From assembly GCF_009928425.1 (NCBI RefSeq), contig NZ_JAABNS010000001.1, forward strand, positions 1,240,001-1,304,000: a stretch of 64,000 nucleotides of DNA, given 5' to 3'. The notes under the pieces were generated by a model, which was not told the DNA's origin, searched no databases, and saw only the letters and a program-made list of their open reading frames with translations. This stretch comes from Pseudarthrobacter sp. ATCC 49987. Its GTDB lineage: Bacteria > Actinomycetota > Actinomycetes > Actinomycetales > Micrococcaceae. Numbering within the stretch: the stretch's first letter is position 1; each line of letters opens with the position of its first letter. Made by a program: the position numbers and the translations under genes. Positions 29,921-38,812 of the stretch are shown here, one piece after another.

Positions 29921-30475
29921 ATGGCAGACCCAAAAACACCAGACACACCAGAAGAATTAGACAAGGGCGGACGACCGCTCAAGTTCCAAAGCGCTAGTGA
30001 GCTTCGCCAGAAGCTAGAAGCTTACTTTAGTGATTGTGATCCACACGTTGCTGAGCGGTTGATCATGAAGACTCGGGTGGACGGCAGCACATACACTGCG
30101 ACCGAAGAATACATCACTCTCAAGAAGCCCTACACGATTAATGGGCTCTGTCTTGCGCTCAAAACCACACGCGATGTCATTCTGGACTACGAGAGCGGCA
30201 AGTACGACGAAAAGGCCACCGACTTCGATGCGGCGAGAGAGACAGCCGACAGGTTTTCCAACGTACTAAAAGAGGCGAAGATGCGTCTCATCGCCGAAAC
30301 AGAGAGTCGTATCCTCAGCGGCGATACCCCTGCTGCTGCCGGCATCTTCTGGATGACAAACGTAGACAAGAAGAACTGGAAGGCCCGCCAGGAAATCGAT
30401 CACACCACTGGTGGCCAGCCTATGCAGGCGCTTGTGGAGATCGTCCGTAGTGGGGACCAACCAAGTACGGATTAA
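29921..30475 (+). CDS. Terminase small subunit
   Basis: 184 residues. The start at 29921 (MADPKTPDTPEELDKGGRPLKF) lies after CATAAATAGAGGCA. It holds a DNA-binding helical region (INGLCLALKTTRDVILDYESGKYDE) and a C-terminal region (GIFWMTNVDKKNWKARQE) seen in phage small terminases that recognise the packaging site. It overlaps the large subunit gene, the usual arrangement. Confidence 0.85.
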   Translation: MADPKTPDTPEELDKGGRPLKFQSASELRQKLEAYFSDCDPHVAERLIMKTRVDGSTYTATEEYITLKKPYTINGLCLALKTTRDVILDYESGKYDEKATDFDAARETADRFSNVLKEAKMRLIAETESRILSGDTPAAAGIFWMTNVDKKNWKARQEIDHTTGGQPMQALVEIVRSGDQPSTD

Positions 30476-32645
30476 GTTCCTCGAAGAATACGAGGAGCTC
30501 TTCAATGAGTCTTGGCGCAACATCGTCTTCTACGGTGGCCGTGGCTGTTTTTCGGGTGCCACTTTAGTTGCGACTCAAGACGGTCATATGCCAATTGCCG
30601 ATATAAAGACCGGCGATATTGTTTGGTCAATGGGCGCGGTGGGAGACGTTGAACTAAAAGAAGTGACTGATATTCACCGCTTTGATGTGGACTTTGACCC
30701 TAAACCTATATTAGAATTTAATATAGAAAAGGAATTAATCAAAGCAACATATGACCACAAGTTCTACCACAAAGGAAAATGGGTTCCACTCTATAAGCTT
30801 GCCTGGGGAGCGATGGCTCCCAGCCAAAGGGTTCACCTCAAATTATTATGCAAGCAATATGGGCAGACTCTTGACGACGAAGTACAAGGGTGGCTACAAG
30901 ACAGTCGTATTACATCCGGCGCGCGACATGAATGGGTATCTCCGGACCGTGATGAACGGGCATACAATCAAAGTTCACCGTGTTGTTGCCTCGACTTGGA
31001 TTCGGAATCCGCTCAACAAGTCGACTGTCAACCACATCAATGCAGTCAAAGACGACAATCAAATATCCAACTTGGAATGGTCAACCAAAGAGGAACAGAC
31101 TGCTCATGCAATTGCCAATGGCCTGATGAAGACACTCAGGGGCGAGGCCGCCACGCAGTCGATCCTCAACGACAAATTGGTGAGGCGCATCCGTCAGTTG
31201 AAACACGACGATCCGACGCTGTCGTCTACCAAGATAGCTGCCATGTTGCCAGTGAAGGTAACGCACTATGCAGTCAAGGATGTCCTAGCTGGCCGCAGCT
31301 GGAAGCACGTTGTTTAGAACCATCGTCAATCCATGGTGTGTCGGTCTTACCGTCTGAAGTCAGCTACGACATCACTGTCGCGGACAATCACAACTATTTC
31401 GTCACCGAGAGCAACTACCTAGCGCACAACTCGGGTAAATCACAGCACGTCGCCCTGGCACTGATCCTTCGTGGCCGGCAGAAGCAGCTGCGAATCCTCT
31501 GTACCCGCGAGTTGCAGAACACCATCGCTGACTCGGTACACAAGCTCTTATCCGACATCATCAACAACAACGGCTTCACTGACTACGAGATCACCGACAA
31601 AACAATCAGAAACACTCTCACTGGCACTGAGTTCATCTTCAAAGGTCTGCGGCATAACTCCACTGAGATCAAGTCAATGGAGGGTATCGACATCTGTTGG
31701 GTTGAAGAAAGTCAAAGCATTAGCGAGTCGAGCCTCAAGCTACTCATCCCAACGATTCGTAAGCCTGGTAGCCAGCTGATCTACACGTTCAACCGCATGA
31801 ACGAGCTGGACCCTGTCTATGTGCGTTACTGCAAGACAGAGCGTGTTCGTACCTATGTACGCAAGGTCAACTACGACGTTCTGGAACAAGCCGGCCTTTT
31901 CCCAGCCGAGCTGCGTGAAGAGATGGAAGCAGACAAAGCAGTGTCCCTGGATCTGTACGCTCACGTCTGGCTCGGCGAACCAGTTGCACAAGGCGACAAC
32001 GCTATTCTCAGCCGACAAGCCATCCTGGGGGCTATGGAGCGCACCGTTGACGATGAGGGTGCTGTCGAAGTGGGTGTCGACGTTGCTCGCATGGGTAACG
32101 ACCGCACGGTGATGACCATGCGCAAAGGGCTCAAGGAGGTCGAGGCCAGGTCGTACACGAAGCTACGAACAACGGAGGTCTGCGACAAGATTGAACAGTT
32201 CATCGACTATGACAAGAGCGTGTTGGTCAAAGTTGACGATACTGGTGTTGGCTCGGGCGTCACTGACGACATGATCAAGCGCGGTTACCGCGTCATGGCA
32301 ATCAACTTTGGCGCCAAAGCATCAGACCCCGACAAGTACCCGAACCTCATCAGCGAAGCCTGGTTCTACTTAGCCAGCATCATCGAGACGATAAGCATCG
32401 AGATGGACGACGATCTGCTCATGGAGCTGTCGAGCCGCCAATGGAAGATGGATTCAAAGGGCCGGCGTGCTGTCGAGAGCAAGGACGACTACAAGAAGCG
32501 CGGATTTAGGTCACCGGACAAGGCAGACGCGTTGATCATGTGTTTCTATAACAACGCTATTGGTCCGTTCGAATACACTCCCGAGGATAGGTCTAATGCC
32601 TTTGGTGGTGGCATCACATCGGGATTGTTAAACACTCGGTTCTAG
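30450..32645 (+). CDS. Terminase large subunit with intein
   Basis: Packaging ATPase and nuclease. From the GTG at 30450 (GGAGA 9 nt upstream) the precursor has 731 residues, or 744 from GTG at 30411. The Walker A motif GGRG-SGKS is split by an intein (30546-31430). Downstream are the Walker B segment GIDICWVEES and the RNase H-like nuclease part beginning VGVDVARMGNDRT, with later acidic residues KVDDTGVGSG and SPDKADALIMCF. After splicing it would be about 436 residues, the normal size. Activity depends on splicing because the P-loop is broken. Confidence 0.92.
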   Translation: MGTNQVRIKFLEEYEELFNESWRNIVFYGGRGCFSGATLVATQDGHMPIADIKTGDIVWSMGAVGDVELKEVTDIHRFDVDFDPKPILEFNIEKELIKATYDHKFYHKGKWVPLYKLAWGAMAPSQRVHLKLLCKQYGQTLDDEVQGWLQDSRITSGARHEWVSPDRDERAYNQSSPCCCLDLDSESAQQVDCQPHQCSQRRQSNIQLGMVNQRGTDCSCNCQWPDEDTQGRGRHAVDPQRQIGEAHPSVETRRSDAVVYQDSCHVASEGNALCSQGCPSWPQLEARCLEPSSIHGVSVLPSEVSYDITVADNHNYFVTESNYLAHNSGKSQHVALALILRGRQKQLRILCTRELQNTIADSVHKLLSDIINNNGFTDYEITDKTIRNTLTGTEFIFKGLRHNSTEIKSMEGIDICWVEESQSISESSLKLLIPTIRKPGSQLIYTFNRMNELDPVYVRYCKTERVRTYVRKVNYDVLEQAGLFPAELREEMEADKAVSLDLYAHVWLGEPVAQGDNAILSRQAILGAMERTVDDEGAVEVGVDVARMGNDRTVMTMRKGLKEVEARSYTKLRTTEVCDKIEQFIDYDKSVLVKVDDTGVGSGVTDDMIKRGYRVMAINFGAKASDPDKYPNLISEAWFYLASIIETISIEMDDDLLMELSSRQWKMDSKGRRAVESKDDYKKRGFRSPDKADALIMCFYNNAIGPFEYTPEDRSNAFGGGITSGLLNTRF
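30546..31430 (+). other. Intein in the terminase P-loop
   Basis: 295 residues in the terminase frame. It begins with Cys1 (CFSGATLVATQDGHMPI, block A), has a block B (LIKATYDHKFYHKGKW) and ends in blocks F and G (YDITVADNHNYFVTESNYLAHN) followed by Ser+1. Between residues about 95 and 255 the terminase-frame sequence is low-quality (Cys/Gln/Ser-rich, no homology pattern), because that DNA encodes an HNH protein in a shifted frame. The intein frame stays open throughout. Confidence 0.9.
30751..31317 (+). CDS. HNH homing endonuclease nested out of frame in the terminase intein
   Basis: 188 residues in the +1 frame relative to the intein, wholly inside it. After a short leader it shows a NUMOD4-like motif (GERWLPAKGFTSNYYASNMGRL) and an HNH core (KVHRVVASTWIRNP, STVNHINAVKDDNQISNLEWST, EEQTAHA). 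The C-terminal DNA-binding helices are LVRRIRQLKHDD and STKIAAML. The start is unsure, since no good ribosome site precedes 30751. It would cut intein-free terminase genes and so spread the intein. Confidence 0.85.
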   Translation: MTTSSTTKENGFHSISLPGERWLPAKGFTSNYYASNMGRLLTTKYKGGYKTVVLHPARDMNGYLRTVMNGHTIKVHRVVASTWIRNPLNKSTVNHINAVKDDNQISNLEWSTKEEQTAHAIANGLMKTLRGEAATQSILNDKLVRRIRQLKHDDPTLSSTKIAAMLPVKVTHYAVKDVLAGRSWKHVV

Positions 32646-32661
32646 TTTATATTGCAAGTAG

Positions 32662-34587
32662 ATGGCCAGTAATTCTACAAAGAAAAAGAAACTAATAGTC
32701 AGCCCAGAAATGGGTGACTCTGGAACACATATTTTCCATGGCGTTATTACTGGTGAAGAGTACAACTTCAACCTGTCCGGCCGCAAAGCTCTCAAGGTAT
32801 GGGAAGAGATGCGCCGCTCCGATGCGAGCGTTGGAGCATCACTCAAGGCGATCAAATACCCGATCAAGGCAACTAAGTTCTTCGCTGCTCCGGCATCTGA
32901 GGACGAGGCAGATATCGAAGTTTCTAACTTTGTGCACTGGAACCTATTTAGCCGGCTCAAGTGGAAGAAAGTCCTGGGGGAGATCCTCACCTACCTAGAG
33001 ATGGGTTACGCCATCTTCGAGATGGTGTTTGAGGTTGAAGACGTCGACGGCGTAGAGCGCATCGTGCTCACCAAACTGGGCTTCCGTAAACAGACTGGCC
33101 TTGAATCCTGGCAAGCGGGTCCGGATACTCCAGGCATCACCTTCCGGAAATCTGACGGTAAGAGTGTCGCGATCCCGCTAGAGAAGCTGATCGTATTCAC
33201 CAACGAGCAAGAGGGCGACAACTACGAGGGCGTCAGTATCCTCCGTACTGCCTACAAGCACTGGTACTACGTGGATAAGTTCGACCAGATCGACGCTGTA
33301 GGTCATGAGCGCCACTCTCTCGGCGTACCGAAGATCAAGTACCCGCGGACGGCAACCGACGCTGAGCGTGAAGCAGCGCGCAACGTCGTGCGCAATCTCC
33401 GTGCCAATGAAGAGTCGTTTATCGAGGAGCCAGAAGGCTGGGATATCAACTTCATGGACATGCAGGCGCACAGCCTCAAAGACATTGGTCCTAGCCGCGA
33501 TCATCATGACCGCCAGATCACCAAGAACGTACTGGCCCAGTTCTTGGAGCTTGGTTCAAGCGGTGCGAGCGGTGCGCGTTCAGTGAGCGAAGACCAGCAC
33601 ATCCTGCTCAACCAATCTATTGAATCTGTACTCGACTACATTGCAGACACCCTTGGCTATGTCGTGAAGACCCTCGTGGACCTCAACTTCACCGTCGACC
33701 AATACCCGACGCTCGCACATGGCGACGTCAACCAGAAGGATGTCTCTGCTCTAGCCGGCGCCGTTGAGAAGTTCGTGAAGTCTGGCGTTATCACTCCTAC
33801 TGAAGCCGATGAAGACCACATACGCCAGCTAATCGAGTTCCCAAAGCTGAGCGATGAAGACAAGAAGGAACGCAGTAATGCCAAGGCCGAGACGAAGAAG
33901 GTGGCTGCGGATGTTCGCAAGACATCTGCTGGCGTGGTTGCTCAGGTAAGTTCACAAGACTTCCCAGGCCTGTACGACGGCACAGGTGTCGACCCTAGCG
34001 ATATGGGCTGCATCATGCTGGACACAGAACTCTTGGACGTGCAGTCACACGTTGAAGACGCCGCTAATGACCTGGTGGTCAAGGAAGGCTGGGGAGATGG
34101 AGCTGTCGCTGAATCAGAAGCCCATGTCACTCTGCTCTACGGACTCCTCGAAAACGGCAACATCTGGAAGGACAAAGTCGATACAGTGCTCGATGGCTGG
34201 AGTGCTGACTCAGTAACGATTGAAGAGGTTGGCTACTTTGACCTAGGCGAGAGCTTCGCGATCGTGGCTCACATTGAGAAGTCTCCTGAACTCATTGATG
34301 GCCATGAGCGACTGACGCTCCTACCTCACATCCAGACTTTCAGTGAATACAAGCCGCACCTGACTCTCGCCTACGTAAAACACGATCAGGCAACGGCAGA
34401 TAAATGGGTTGCTGCTCTAGGCGCTCAGTACAACGGCAAGACTCTCAAGACCACGGGTATCAACTACGGCGACCTTCCTGACGGCGATGGCGTTCCTAAA
34501 GAGGCCAACGCACTCAAGAGCCTGGCTGGCAAAGTCTCAGCATCACTAACGAGGCTTCTCTATGGCGACAAGAGCAGAACTTCTTAG
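32662..34587 (+). CDS. Portal protein fused to a 2H phosphoesterase domain
   Basis: 641 residues. Residues 1 to about 420 match the Mu gp29-like (DUF935) portal family: HGVITGEEYNFNLSGRKALKVWEEMRRSDASVGASLKAIKYPI, NYEGVSILRTAYKHWYYVDKFDQIDAVGHERHSLG, LGSSGASGARSVSEDQ. Residues about 455-640 form a second domain with the two motifs of the 2H phosphoesterase (2'-5' RNA ligase-like) fold, HVTL at 488-491 and HLTL at 566-569. A charged, Ala/Lys-rich linker joins them. The added domain is not needed for a portal and may be cut off or displayed in the head. Confidence 0.88.
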   Translation: MASNSTKKKKLIVSPEMGDSGTHIFHGVITGEEYNFNLSGRKALKVWEEMRRSDASVGASLKAIKYPIKATKFFAAPASEDEADIEVSNFVHWNLFSRLKWKKVLGEILTYLEMGYAIFEMVFEVEDVDGVERIVLTKLGFRKQTGLESWQAGPDTPGITFRKSDGKSVAIPLEKLIVFTNEQEGDNYEGVSILRTAYKHWYYVDKFDQIDAVGHERHSLGVPKIKYPRTATDAEREAARNVVRNLRANEESFIEEPEGWDINFMDMQAHSLKDIGPSRDHHDRQITKNVLAQFLELGSSGASGARSVSEDQHILLNQSIESVLDYIADTLGYVVKTLVDLNFTVDQYPTLAHGDVNQKDVSALAGAVEKFVKSGVITPTEADEDHIRQLIEFPKLSDEDKKERSNAKAETKKVAADVRKTSAGVVAQVSSQDFPGLYDGTGVDPSDMGCIMLDTELLDVQSHVEDAANDLVVKEGWGDGAVAESEAHVTLLYGLLENGNIWKDKVDTVLDGWSADSVTIEEVGYFDLGESFAIVAHIEKSPELIDGHERLTLLPHIQTFSEYKPHLTLAYVKHDQATADKWVAALGAQYNGKTLKTTGINYGDLPDGDGVPKEANALKSLAGKVSASLTRLLYGDKSRTS

Positions 34588-35371
34588 GGCACGCGAAGAG
34601 CTGCATATAGCCATCCACGCAGCCGAGGAGTGGCAGGAAAGCTATAAGGCGAACACGGACACGTTCCGACAGCTACTGGCACTTGAGGCACGCTTAGAAA
34701 CAGCCTCAGGCGAATACTTGCATGAGCTTGCTACGCGAGCGCAGGGCTACGTTGATTGGTCCCGACTACCTGAGCCGATCAAGGCAGACAACGGGCCGGT
34801 GCTCAACAATGACGATCCAGTCTGGAAAGCCGAAGAAGTCATACTGACTGCTGCCATCATCGACATCATCACTGACCTAGTGGCCACGGGAGCCGTAGCA
34901 GGTGAAGCCCTATACGGATATCCAGCAGGCTATGCCGCCATGGAGTACGCCACGCTTGACGTGGCAATTCAGAATGCAGCTCGTTGGCATACGGCGAAGC
35001 TGGTCTCGCGGGTTACGGACACGAGCCGCGACCTAATCCGCCAGGCAGTGGCCAAGAGCATCGCCATGGGGGAGAACGTCCACGAAGCCAGACTCCGAAT
35101 CTTAGAAGTCATCGATAACCCGATACGCGCCGAACTCATTGCCCAGACAGAGCCAGTCAACGCCTACCAAACAGGGCTCAAGCACTACGCCAAGCAGACA
35201 GGTGCCAAGACAAAGACTTGGGACGGCCTCAGCGGTGCGTGCAAGATCTGCTCCCCACTTATTGGCAAAACGATATCCATGGACGAACTTTTCCTATTAC
35301 CTAATGGACAAGAAATAGATAGGCCGGCAGGGCACCCACGCTGCCGTTGCAGTCTGATTTACAACTATTAG
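34562..35371 (+). CDS. Minor head protein, Mu gpF-like
   Basis: 269 residues. A helical N-terminus is followed by the SPP1 gp7/Mu F-type domain: ARLRILEVIDNPIRAELIAQTEPVNAYQTG, and the metal-binding C-terminus ACKICSPLIGKT...PAGHPRCRCSLIY. It starts inside the portal gene's end (26-nt overlap). Proteins of this family sit in the procapsid near the portal and may be ejected with the DNA. Confidence 0.85.
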   Translation: MATRAELLRAREELHIAIHAAEEWQESYKANTDTFRQLLALEARLETASGEYLHELATRAQGYVDWSRLPEPIKADNGPVLNNDDPVWKAEEVILTAAIIDIITDLVATGAVAGEALYGYPAGYAAMEYATLDVAIQNAARWHTAKLVSRVTDTSRDLIRQAVAKSIAMGENVHEARLRILEVIDNPIRAELIAQTEPVNAYQTGLKHYAKQTGAKTKTWDGLSGACKICSPLIGKTISMDELFLLPNGQEIDRPAGHPRCRCSLIYNY

Positions 35372-35420
35372 GAATAATCCCTATTGACTTCTATAGCCAT
35401 ATTTAAGACATTAAGGACAT

Positions 35421-36671
35421 ATGGCAATAAAAGCATTTCACAACCTAGTAAAAATTAGCGCAGATTCACAAGGCAATGCGCCTAAGACTATTGAGCTACT
35501 TCGAACCGGTACATGGAACACTCCATGGCACGGCGAGTTTGAAATCACTCCCGATGACATTCAGCAATTCGTCATCAACGCTAACCAGGGTGTTGGTCTC
35601 GTAGAAGCAGACCCAAAGATTCCTCTGAACTACGGCCATGACTCGTGGGACAAGGCAGCCGGATGGATGCCTAAGCTCTACGCCAGTGAAGACGGCGCAG
35701 CACTCCTCGCTGATCCTGAATGGACTCCAGCCGCTGAACAGGCGATCAAAGACGGTGAGTGGAAATACATCTCTCCAGAATTCAACCCTCGCTCTTACCC
35801 ATGGGAAGACCCAGAGCAAGAGTACAACTTTGTCAGCAACGTGCTCACGGGTGCTGCACTTACCAACATCCCTCTTTTCAAGAAACTGAAGCCAATCACG
35901 GCGTCGCGTTTGCCCAACAAGAAAGTGAAGGCGAGTGCCGCTGGCAACAGTGAGAAAAATAACGAAGGAGAACACATGACGTTAGAAGATATTCGCGCCA
36001 AGCAAGTTGCCGACCTTACGGAAGATGAGAAATCATTCCTGGCCGAGCACAAAGCGGACCTGACAGCTGAAGAGCTGACTGCGTTCGGACTAGAAGCTGA
36101 CGATGAAGCTAAAGCAGCTGCCGAGAAAGAAGCAGCCGACAAAGCAGCTGCGGAAGAAGCAGAAAAGGCTGATGCCGATGCTAAGGCCGCCGAAGAGGCA
36201 AAGGCAACTGAGGAAGCAGCCAAGATCGAAGCAAGTGCCAAACCAGTCACTATCAACGCTGATCGCCTAGCCAAGCTTGAAGCGGACGCAGCAGCTGGCC
36301 GTGAGGCATCTCAGAAGCTTCAACAGAGCGAAGCAAGCGCATTCGCATCAGCTCGTATCACAGCTGGCCAGATCAAGAGCGGTCAGAAAGACCAATTGGT
36401 CAAGATCTTGCTCGCCTCTCGCGGCGACGATCGCAAAACACTGGAGACGTTCCTCGCAGCGCTTCCAGAGAACAAGCTCGTCACTAACGGCGAGATCGGT
36501 GACGGCGGAGCTGCGGTAGTAGCTGACGCTGGCCAGGTTGTGCATGAGCGGGTCCAGAAAGTTCTGGCCGACGCCCGCACAGCAGGCAAGCCAAAGTCAT
36601 ATGCCGACGCTCGTAAAGAGGTGCTCGACGCCGACGAAACACTAAAAGATCAGCTCAAGGAGGAGCAATAA
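35421..36671 (+). CDS. Head maturation protease/scaffold, Mu gpI-like
   Basis: 416 residues. Residues 1-180 resemble the Mu I-protein protease domain (IELLRTGTWNTPWHGEFEITPDDIQQFVINANQG, PLNYGHDSWDKAAGWM, YISPEFNPRSYPW). Residues about 186-290 are an Ala/Glu/Lys coiled coil typical of scaffolding, followed by a basic C-terminus. An internal ribosome site and ATG at 35976 would give the scaffold part alone, as in Mu gpI/gpZ. Confidence 0.83.
   Translation: MAIKAFHNLVKISADSQGNAPKTIELLRTGTWNTPWHGEFEITPDDIQQFVINANQGVGLVEADPKIPLNYGHDSWDKAAGWMPKLYASEDGAALLADPEWTPAAEQAIKDGEWKYISPEFNPRSYPWEDPEQEYNFVSNVLTGAALTNIPLFKKLKPITASRLPNKKVKASAAGNSEKNNEGEHMTLEDIRAKQVADLTEDEKSFLAEHKADLTAEELTAFGLEADDEAKAAAEKEAADKAAAEEAEKADADAKAAEEAKATEEAAKIEASAKPVTINADRLAKLEADAAAGREASQKLQQSEASAFASARITAGQIKSGQKDQLVKILLASRGDDRKTLETFLAALPENKLVTNGEIGDGGAAVVADAGQVVHERVQKVLADARTAGKPKSYADARKEVLDADETLKDQLKEEQ
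35976..36671 (+). CDS. Nested scaffold protein (internal start)
   Basis: ATG at 35976 (MTLEDIRAKQVADLTEDEKS) is in frame with the protease gene and has AAGGAG 5 nt upstream, in a region where the long protein changes from protease to coiled coil. It would make a 231-residue scaffold. Internal initiation of scaffolds is well known (lambda C/Nu3, Mu I/Z). Here it is inferred from the ribosome site. Confidence 0.6.
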   Translation: MTLEDIRAKQVADLTEDEKSFLAEHKADLTAEELTAFGLEADDEAKAAAEKEAADKAAAEEAEKADADAKAAEEAKATEEAAKIEASAKPVTINADRLAKLEADAAAGREASQKLQQSEASAFASARITAGQIKSGQKDQLVKILLASRGDDRKTLETFLAALPENKLVTNGEIGDGGAAVVADAGQVVHERVQKVLADARTAGKPKSYADARKEVLDADETLKDQLKEEQ

Positions 36672-36672
36672 C

Positions 36673-37047
36673 ATGGCAACATTCCAACCAGGTGAACGCT
36701 ACAGCGCAACGGCTGCTGTAGACCTCACCGGCAAGAAATATCACATCGTCAAACTCGACGCTAACGGCAAGGTAGTACTCGCAACAGCAGCTACTGACGC
36801 CATCATCGGTGTCCTGGACAACGCACCAGTCGCCGGCCGCACAGCCGACGTCGTGCTGCTCAACGGAACCGGCACATTCAAGGTGAAAATCGCAGCTAAC
36901 ACTGCCAAAGACGCATACATCACCACTGACGCTAACGGCCAAGCTGTAGTCACTGCTACCGCGGGCAACCGTGTCATTGGTCGACTGGTCCGTGCAGGCT
37001 CAGCTGGCGCAATCGCCGAATATATCAAACTAAACGAAAAGTTCTAA
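36673..37047 (+). CDS. Head decoration protein
   Basis: 124 residues, all-beta and Ala/Val/Thr-rich (MATFQPGERYSATAAVDLTG, TDAIIGVLDNAPVAGRTADVVLLNGTGTFKVKIAANTAKDAYI). It resembles the DUF2190-type capsid cement family and sits in the standard slot between protease and major capsid protein. Confidence 0.78.
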   Translation: MATFQPGERYSATAAVDLTGKKYHIVKLDANGKVVLATAATDAIIGVLDNAPVAGRTADVVLLNGTGTFKVKIAANTAKDAYITTDANGQAVVTATAGNRVIGRLVRAGSAGAIAEYIKLNEKF

Positions 37048-37063
37048 GGAAGGCATAACTGAT

Positions 37064-38002
37064 ATGGCCAATCAACCAACTTACGTCGATCAAGCGCTCA
37101 CAAATGTCGCTAACGCGTGGTTCAACGATCAAGAAGACTTCATCGCTGAGAAGCTATTCCCAGTGGTGCCAGTCACCAAACCAACATTCCTAATCCCAGA
37201 GTTCGGCAAGGAGAATCTCCAACTGCCAGCTAACTCTGTGCGCACCGGCCTCTCAAAGGCTAAGAGCATCTCGCAGACTCGTTCATACAAGAACGCTCAG
37301 CCGCTTGAAGAGCACGCTCTCTCGGGTTACGTCACGAAAGAGGACTACAAACTCACTGACGATCCATTCAACCCTGAGTCAGATGAAACTGAGAACGTCT
37401 TGTCTGTTATGGCTCTCGTCGATGAGAAGTCACTTGCTGACAAGCTAACCAACACTGCCGTCATCACTAACAACCGCACCCTTACAGGTACAAGCCGTTG
37501 GTCTGACTACGCTAACTCGAATCCGTTCGAAGACATAAAAACAGCAGTTACTTCTAGCAAGTTCCTGAAGTACAACACAATGGCATTTAGCCGTGAAGGT
37601 TACCTTTCACTTATCAGCCACCCAGACATCTTGGACCGCCTCAAATGGGCCCAGGGTGGTGCTGTAAGCCTTGAACAGCTCAAGCAACTGTTTGGTCCGT
37701 TCGGCATCAAGAACATCTACATCGGACAGGCTAGCGCCAACTTCGGTGAAGAAGGTCTCGCTGATGACATCAGGAACATTTGGGGTAACGACGTTCTCTT
37801 TGGCTACGTAACTGACAAACCAAGCCGCAAAAGCGTCAACGGTGGTTACAAATTCCAACTCAAAGACGCTCGTGAAGTCACCAAAGAATCGATCAACAAC
37901 CCATCTCACACAGAAATTGTGGTCGCTGACTACTACAACTACGAGATGATCATGGCCGACGCTTGGTACCTACTAAAGGACGCGTTCGCGACGGGAGCTT
38001 AG
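37064..38002 (+). CDS. Major capsid protein
   Basis: 312 residues. The N-terminus (YVDQALTNVANAWFNDQEDFIAEKLFPVVPVTKPT) and the later YNTMAFSREGYLSLISHPDILDRLKWAQGG resemble major capsid proteins of Mu-like and related siphoviruses. Position after decoration and before the head-completion genes supports it. The fold is presumed HK97-like. No cleavage site was identified. Confidence 0.8.
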   Translation: MANQPTYVDQALTNVANAWFNDQEDFIAEKLFPVVPVTKPTFLIPEFGKENLQLPANSVRTGLSKAKSISQTRSYKNAQPLEEHALSGYVTKEDYKLTDDPFNPESDETENVLSVMALVDEKSLADKLTNTAVITNNRTLTGTSRWSDYANSNPFEDIKTAVTSSKFLKYNTMAFSREGYLSLISHPDILDRLKWAQGGAVSLEQLKQLFGPFGIKNIYIGQASANFGEEGLADDIRNIWGNDVLFGYVTDKPSRKSVNGGYKFQLKDAREVTKESINNPSHTEIVVADYYNYEMIMADAWYLLKDAFATGA

Positions 38003-38006
38003 TCGT

Positions 38007-38273
38007 ATGGCTAGTGGAATTAGCAAAATCAAGTACATGGTAGGGGCAATCGCTCCTACCAACCTGAAGACCATAGCAGTCACTGTAAACGCAGCCGCAA
38101 CCAGCGGAACAGCAACGGTGAAAGCCGGCGTCAAGATTCTCGGCATCTTGCCAGCAGGCAACCAGGATCAGTTTGTCGACAACGTGGCGCTAAGCGGTAC
38201 AACCCTCACGGTTACCCTCGGCGCTGCTGCAACGACAGCGAATCAATACAACGTAACTGTTCTCGAGGTATAG
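38007..38273 (+). CDS. Hypothetical head-region beta protein, 88 residues
   Basis: An all-beta, Thr/Ala-rich protein (LKTIAVTVNAAATSGTATVKAGVKILGILPAGNQ, VDNVALSGTTLTVTLGAAATTANQYNVTVLEV). Composition and place suggest a minor head or head-fibre component. No family is recognised. Confidence 0.68.
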   Translation: MASGISKIKYMVGAIAPTNLKTIAVTVNAAATSGTATVKAGVKILGILPAGNQDQFVDNVALSGTTLTVTLGAAATTANQYNVTVLEV

Positions 38274-38275
38274 CC

Positions 38276-38692
38276 ATGGCAGACACAGTAAAAGGTACAG
38301 CCAAGAGCGAGATCAAGCTTGACGGCGTGATCTACAAAGCAGGGGAGACCCTCGAAGCTCCGAAGGCGACGATCGAGCGATTGATCCATATCGGTGTAGT
38401 TGAAGATCCAGCAGTCAAGGAAGCGGCAGAAGATGCTGCCAAAGCCGAGACGGCAGCAGCTGAAGCAAAGGCTAAGGCGATCACAGACGAAGCAACCGTT
38501 GAAGCTGACAAGACCCTTGCAGCAGCTGAAGCAAAGGCTAAGGATGTGACCGAAACTGCCCTTGCGGAAGCAACGACAGCAGCTGAGAAGCTGATTGCCG
38601 ATGCGAAAGCTCAAGCAGAGAAGATCCTAAAAGATGCACAGGAAGCCGCTAAGAAGGCTCCTGAGACAAAGACGACCACTGCTTCGAAATAG
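38276..38692 (+). CDS. Ala/Lys/Glu-rich coiled-coil protein
   Basis: 138 residues. The first 45 form a small domain (IKLDGVIYKAGETLEAPKATIERLIHIGVVEDP) like the N-terminus of some phage head proteins. The rest is one long helix of A/E/K/T residues with near-repeats (AAAEAKAKAITDEATVEADKT / AAAEAKAKDVTETALAEATT). It probably forms a rod or trimer on the capsid. It ends the first head operon before a terminator. Confidence 0.7.
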   Translation: MADTVKGTAKSEIKLDGVIYKAGETLEAPKATIERLIHIGVVEDPAVKEAAEDAAKAETAAAEAKAKAITDEATVEADKTLAAAEAKAKDVTETALAEATTAAEKLIADAKAQAEKILKDAQEAAKKAPETKTTTASK

Positions 38693-38717
38693 AAGTTAGA
38701 ACGTCACACAGCTATTG

Positions 38718-38743
38718 AGAGCGCCTAAAACGGGCGCTCTTTC
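38718..38743 (+). terminator. Intrinsic terminator in the head module
   Basis: AGAGCGCC (38718-38725) pairs with GGCGCTCT (38733-38740), loop TAAAACG, followed by TTTCTATT. Confidence 0.85.
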
Positions 38744-38812
38744 TATTAGGCCTATTCTATTAGTTACCTATTCGTGCAATTATGGAAATAGAACTTAAAC
38801 AGGAACCATTGA

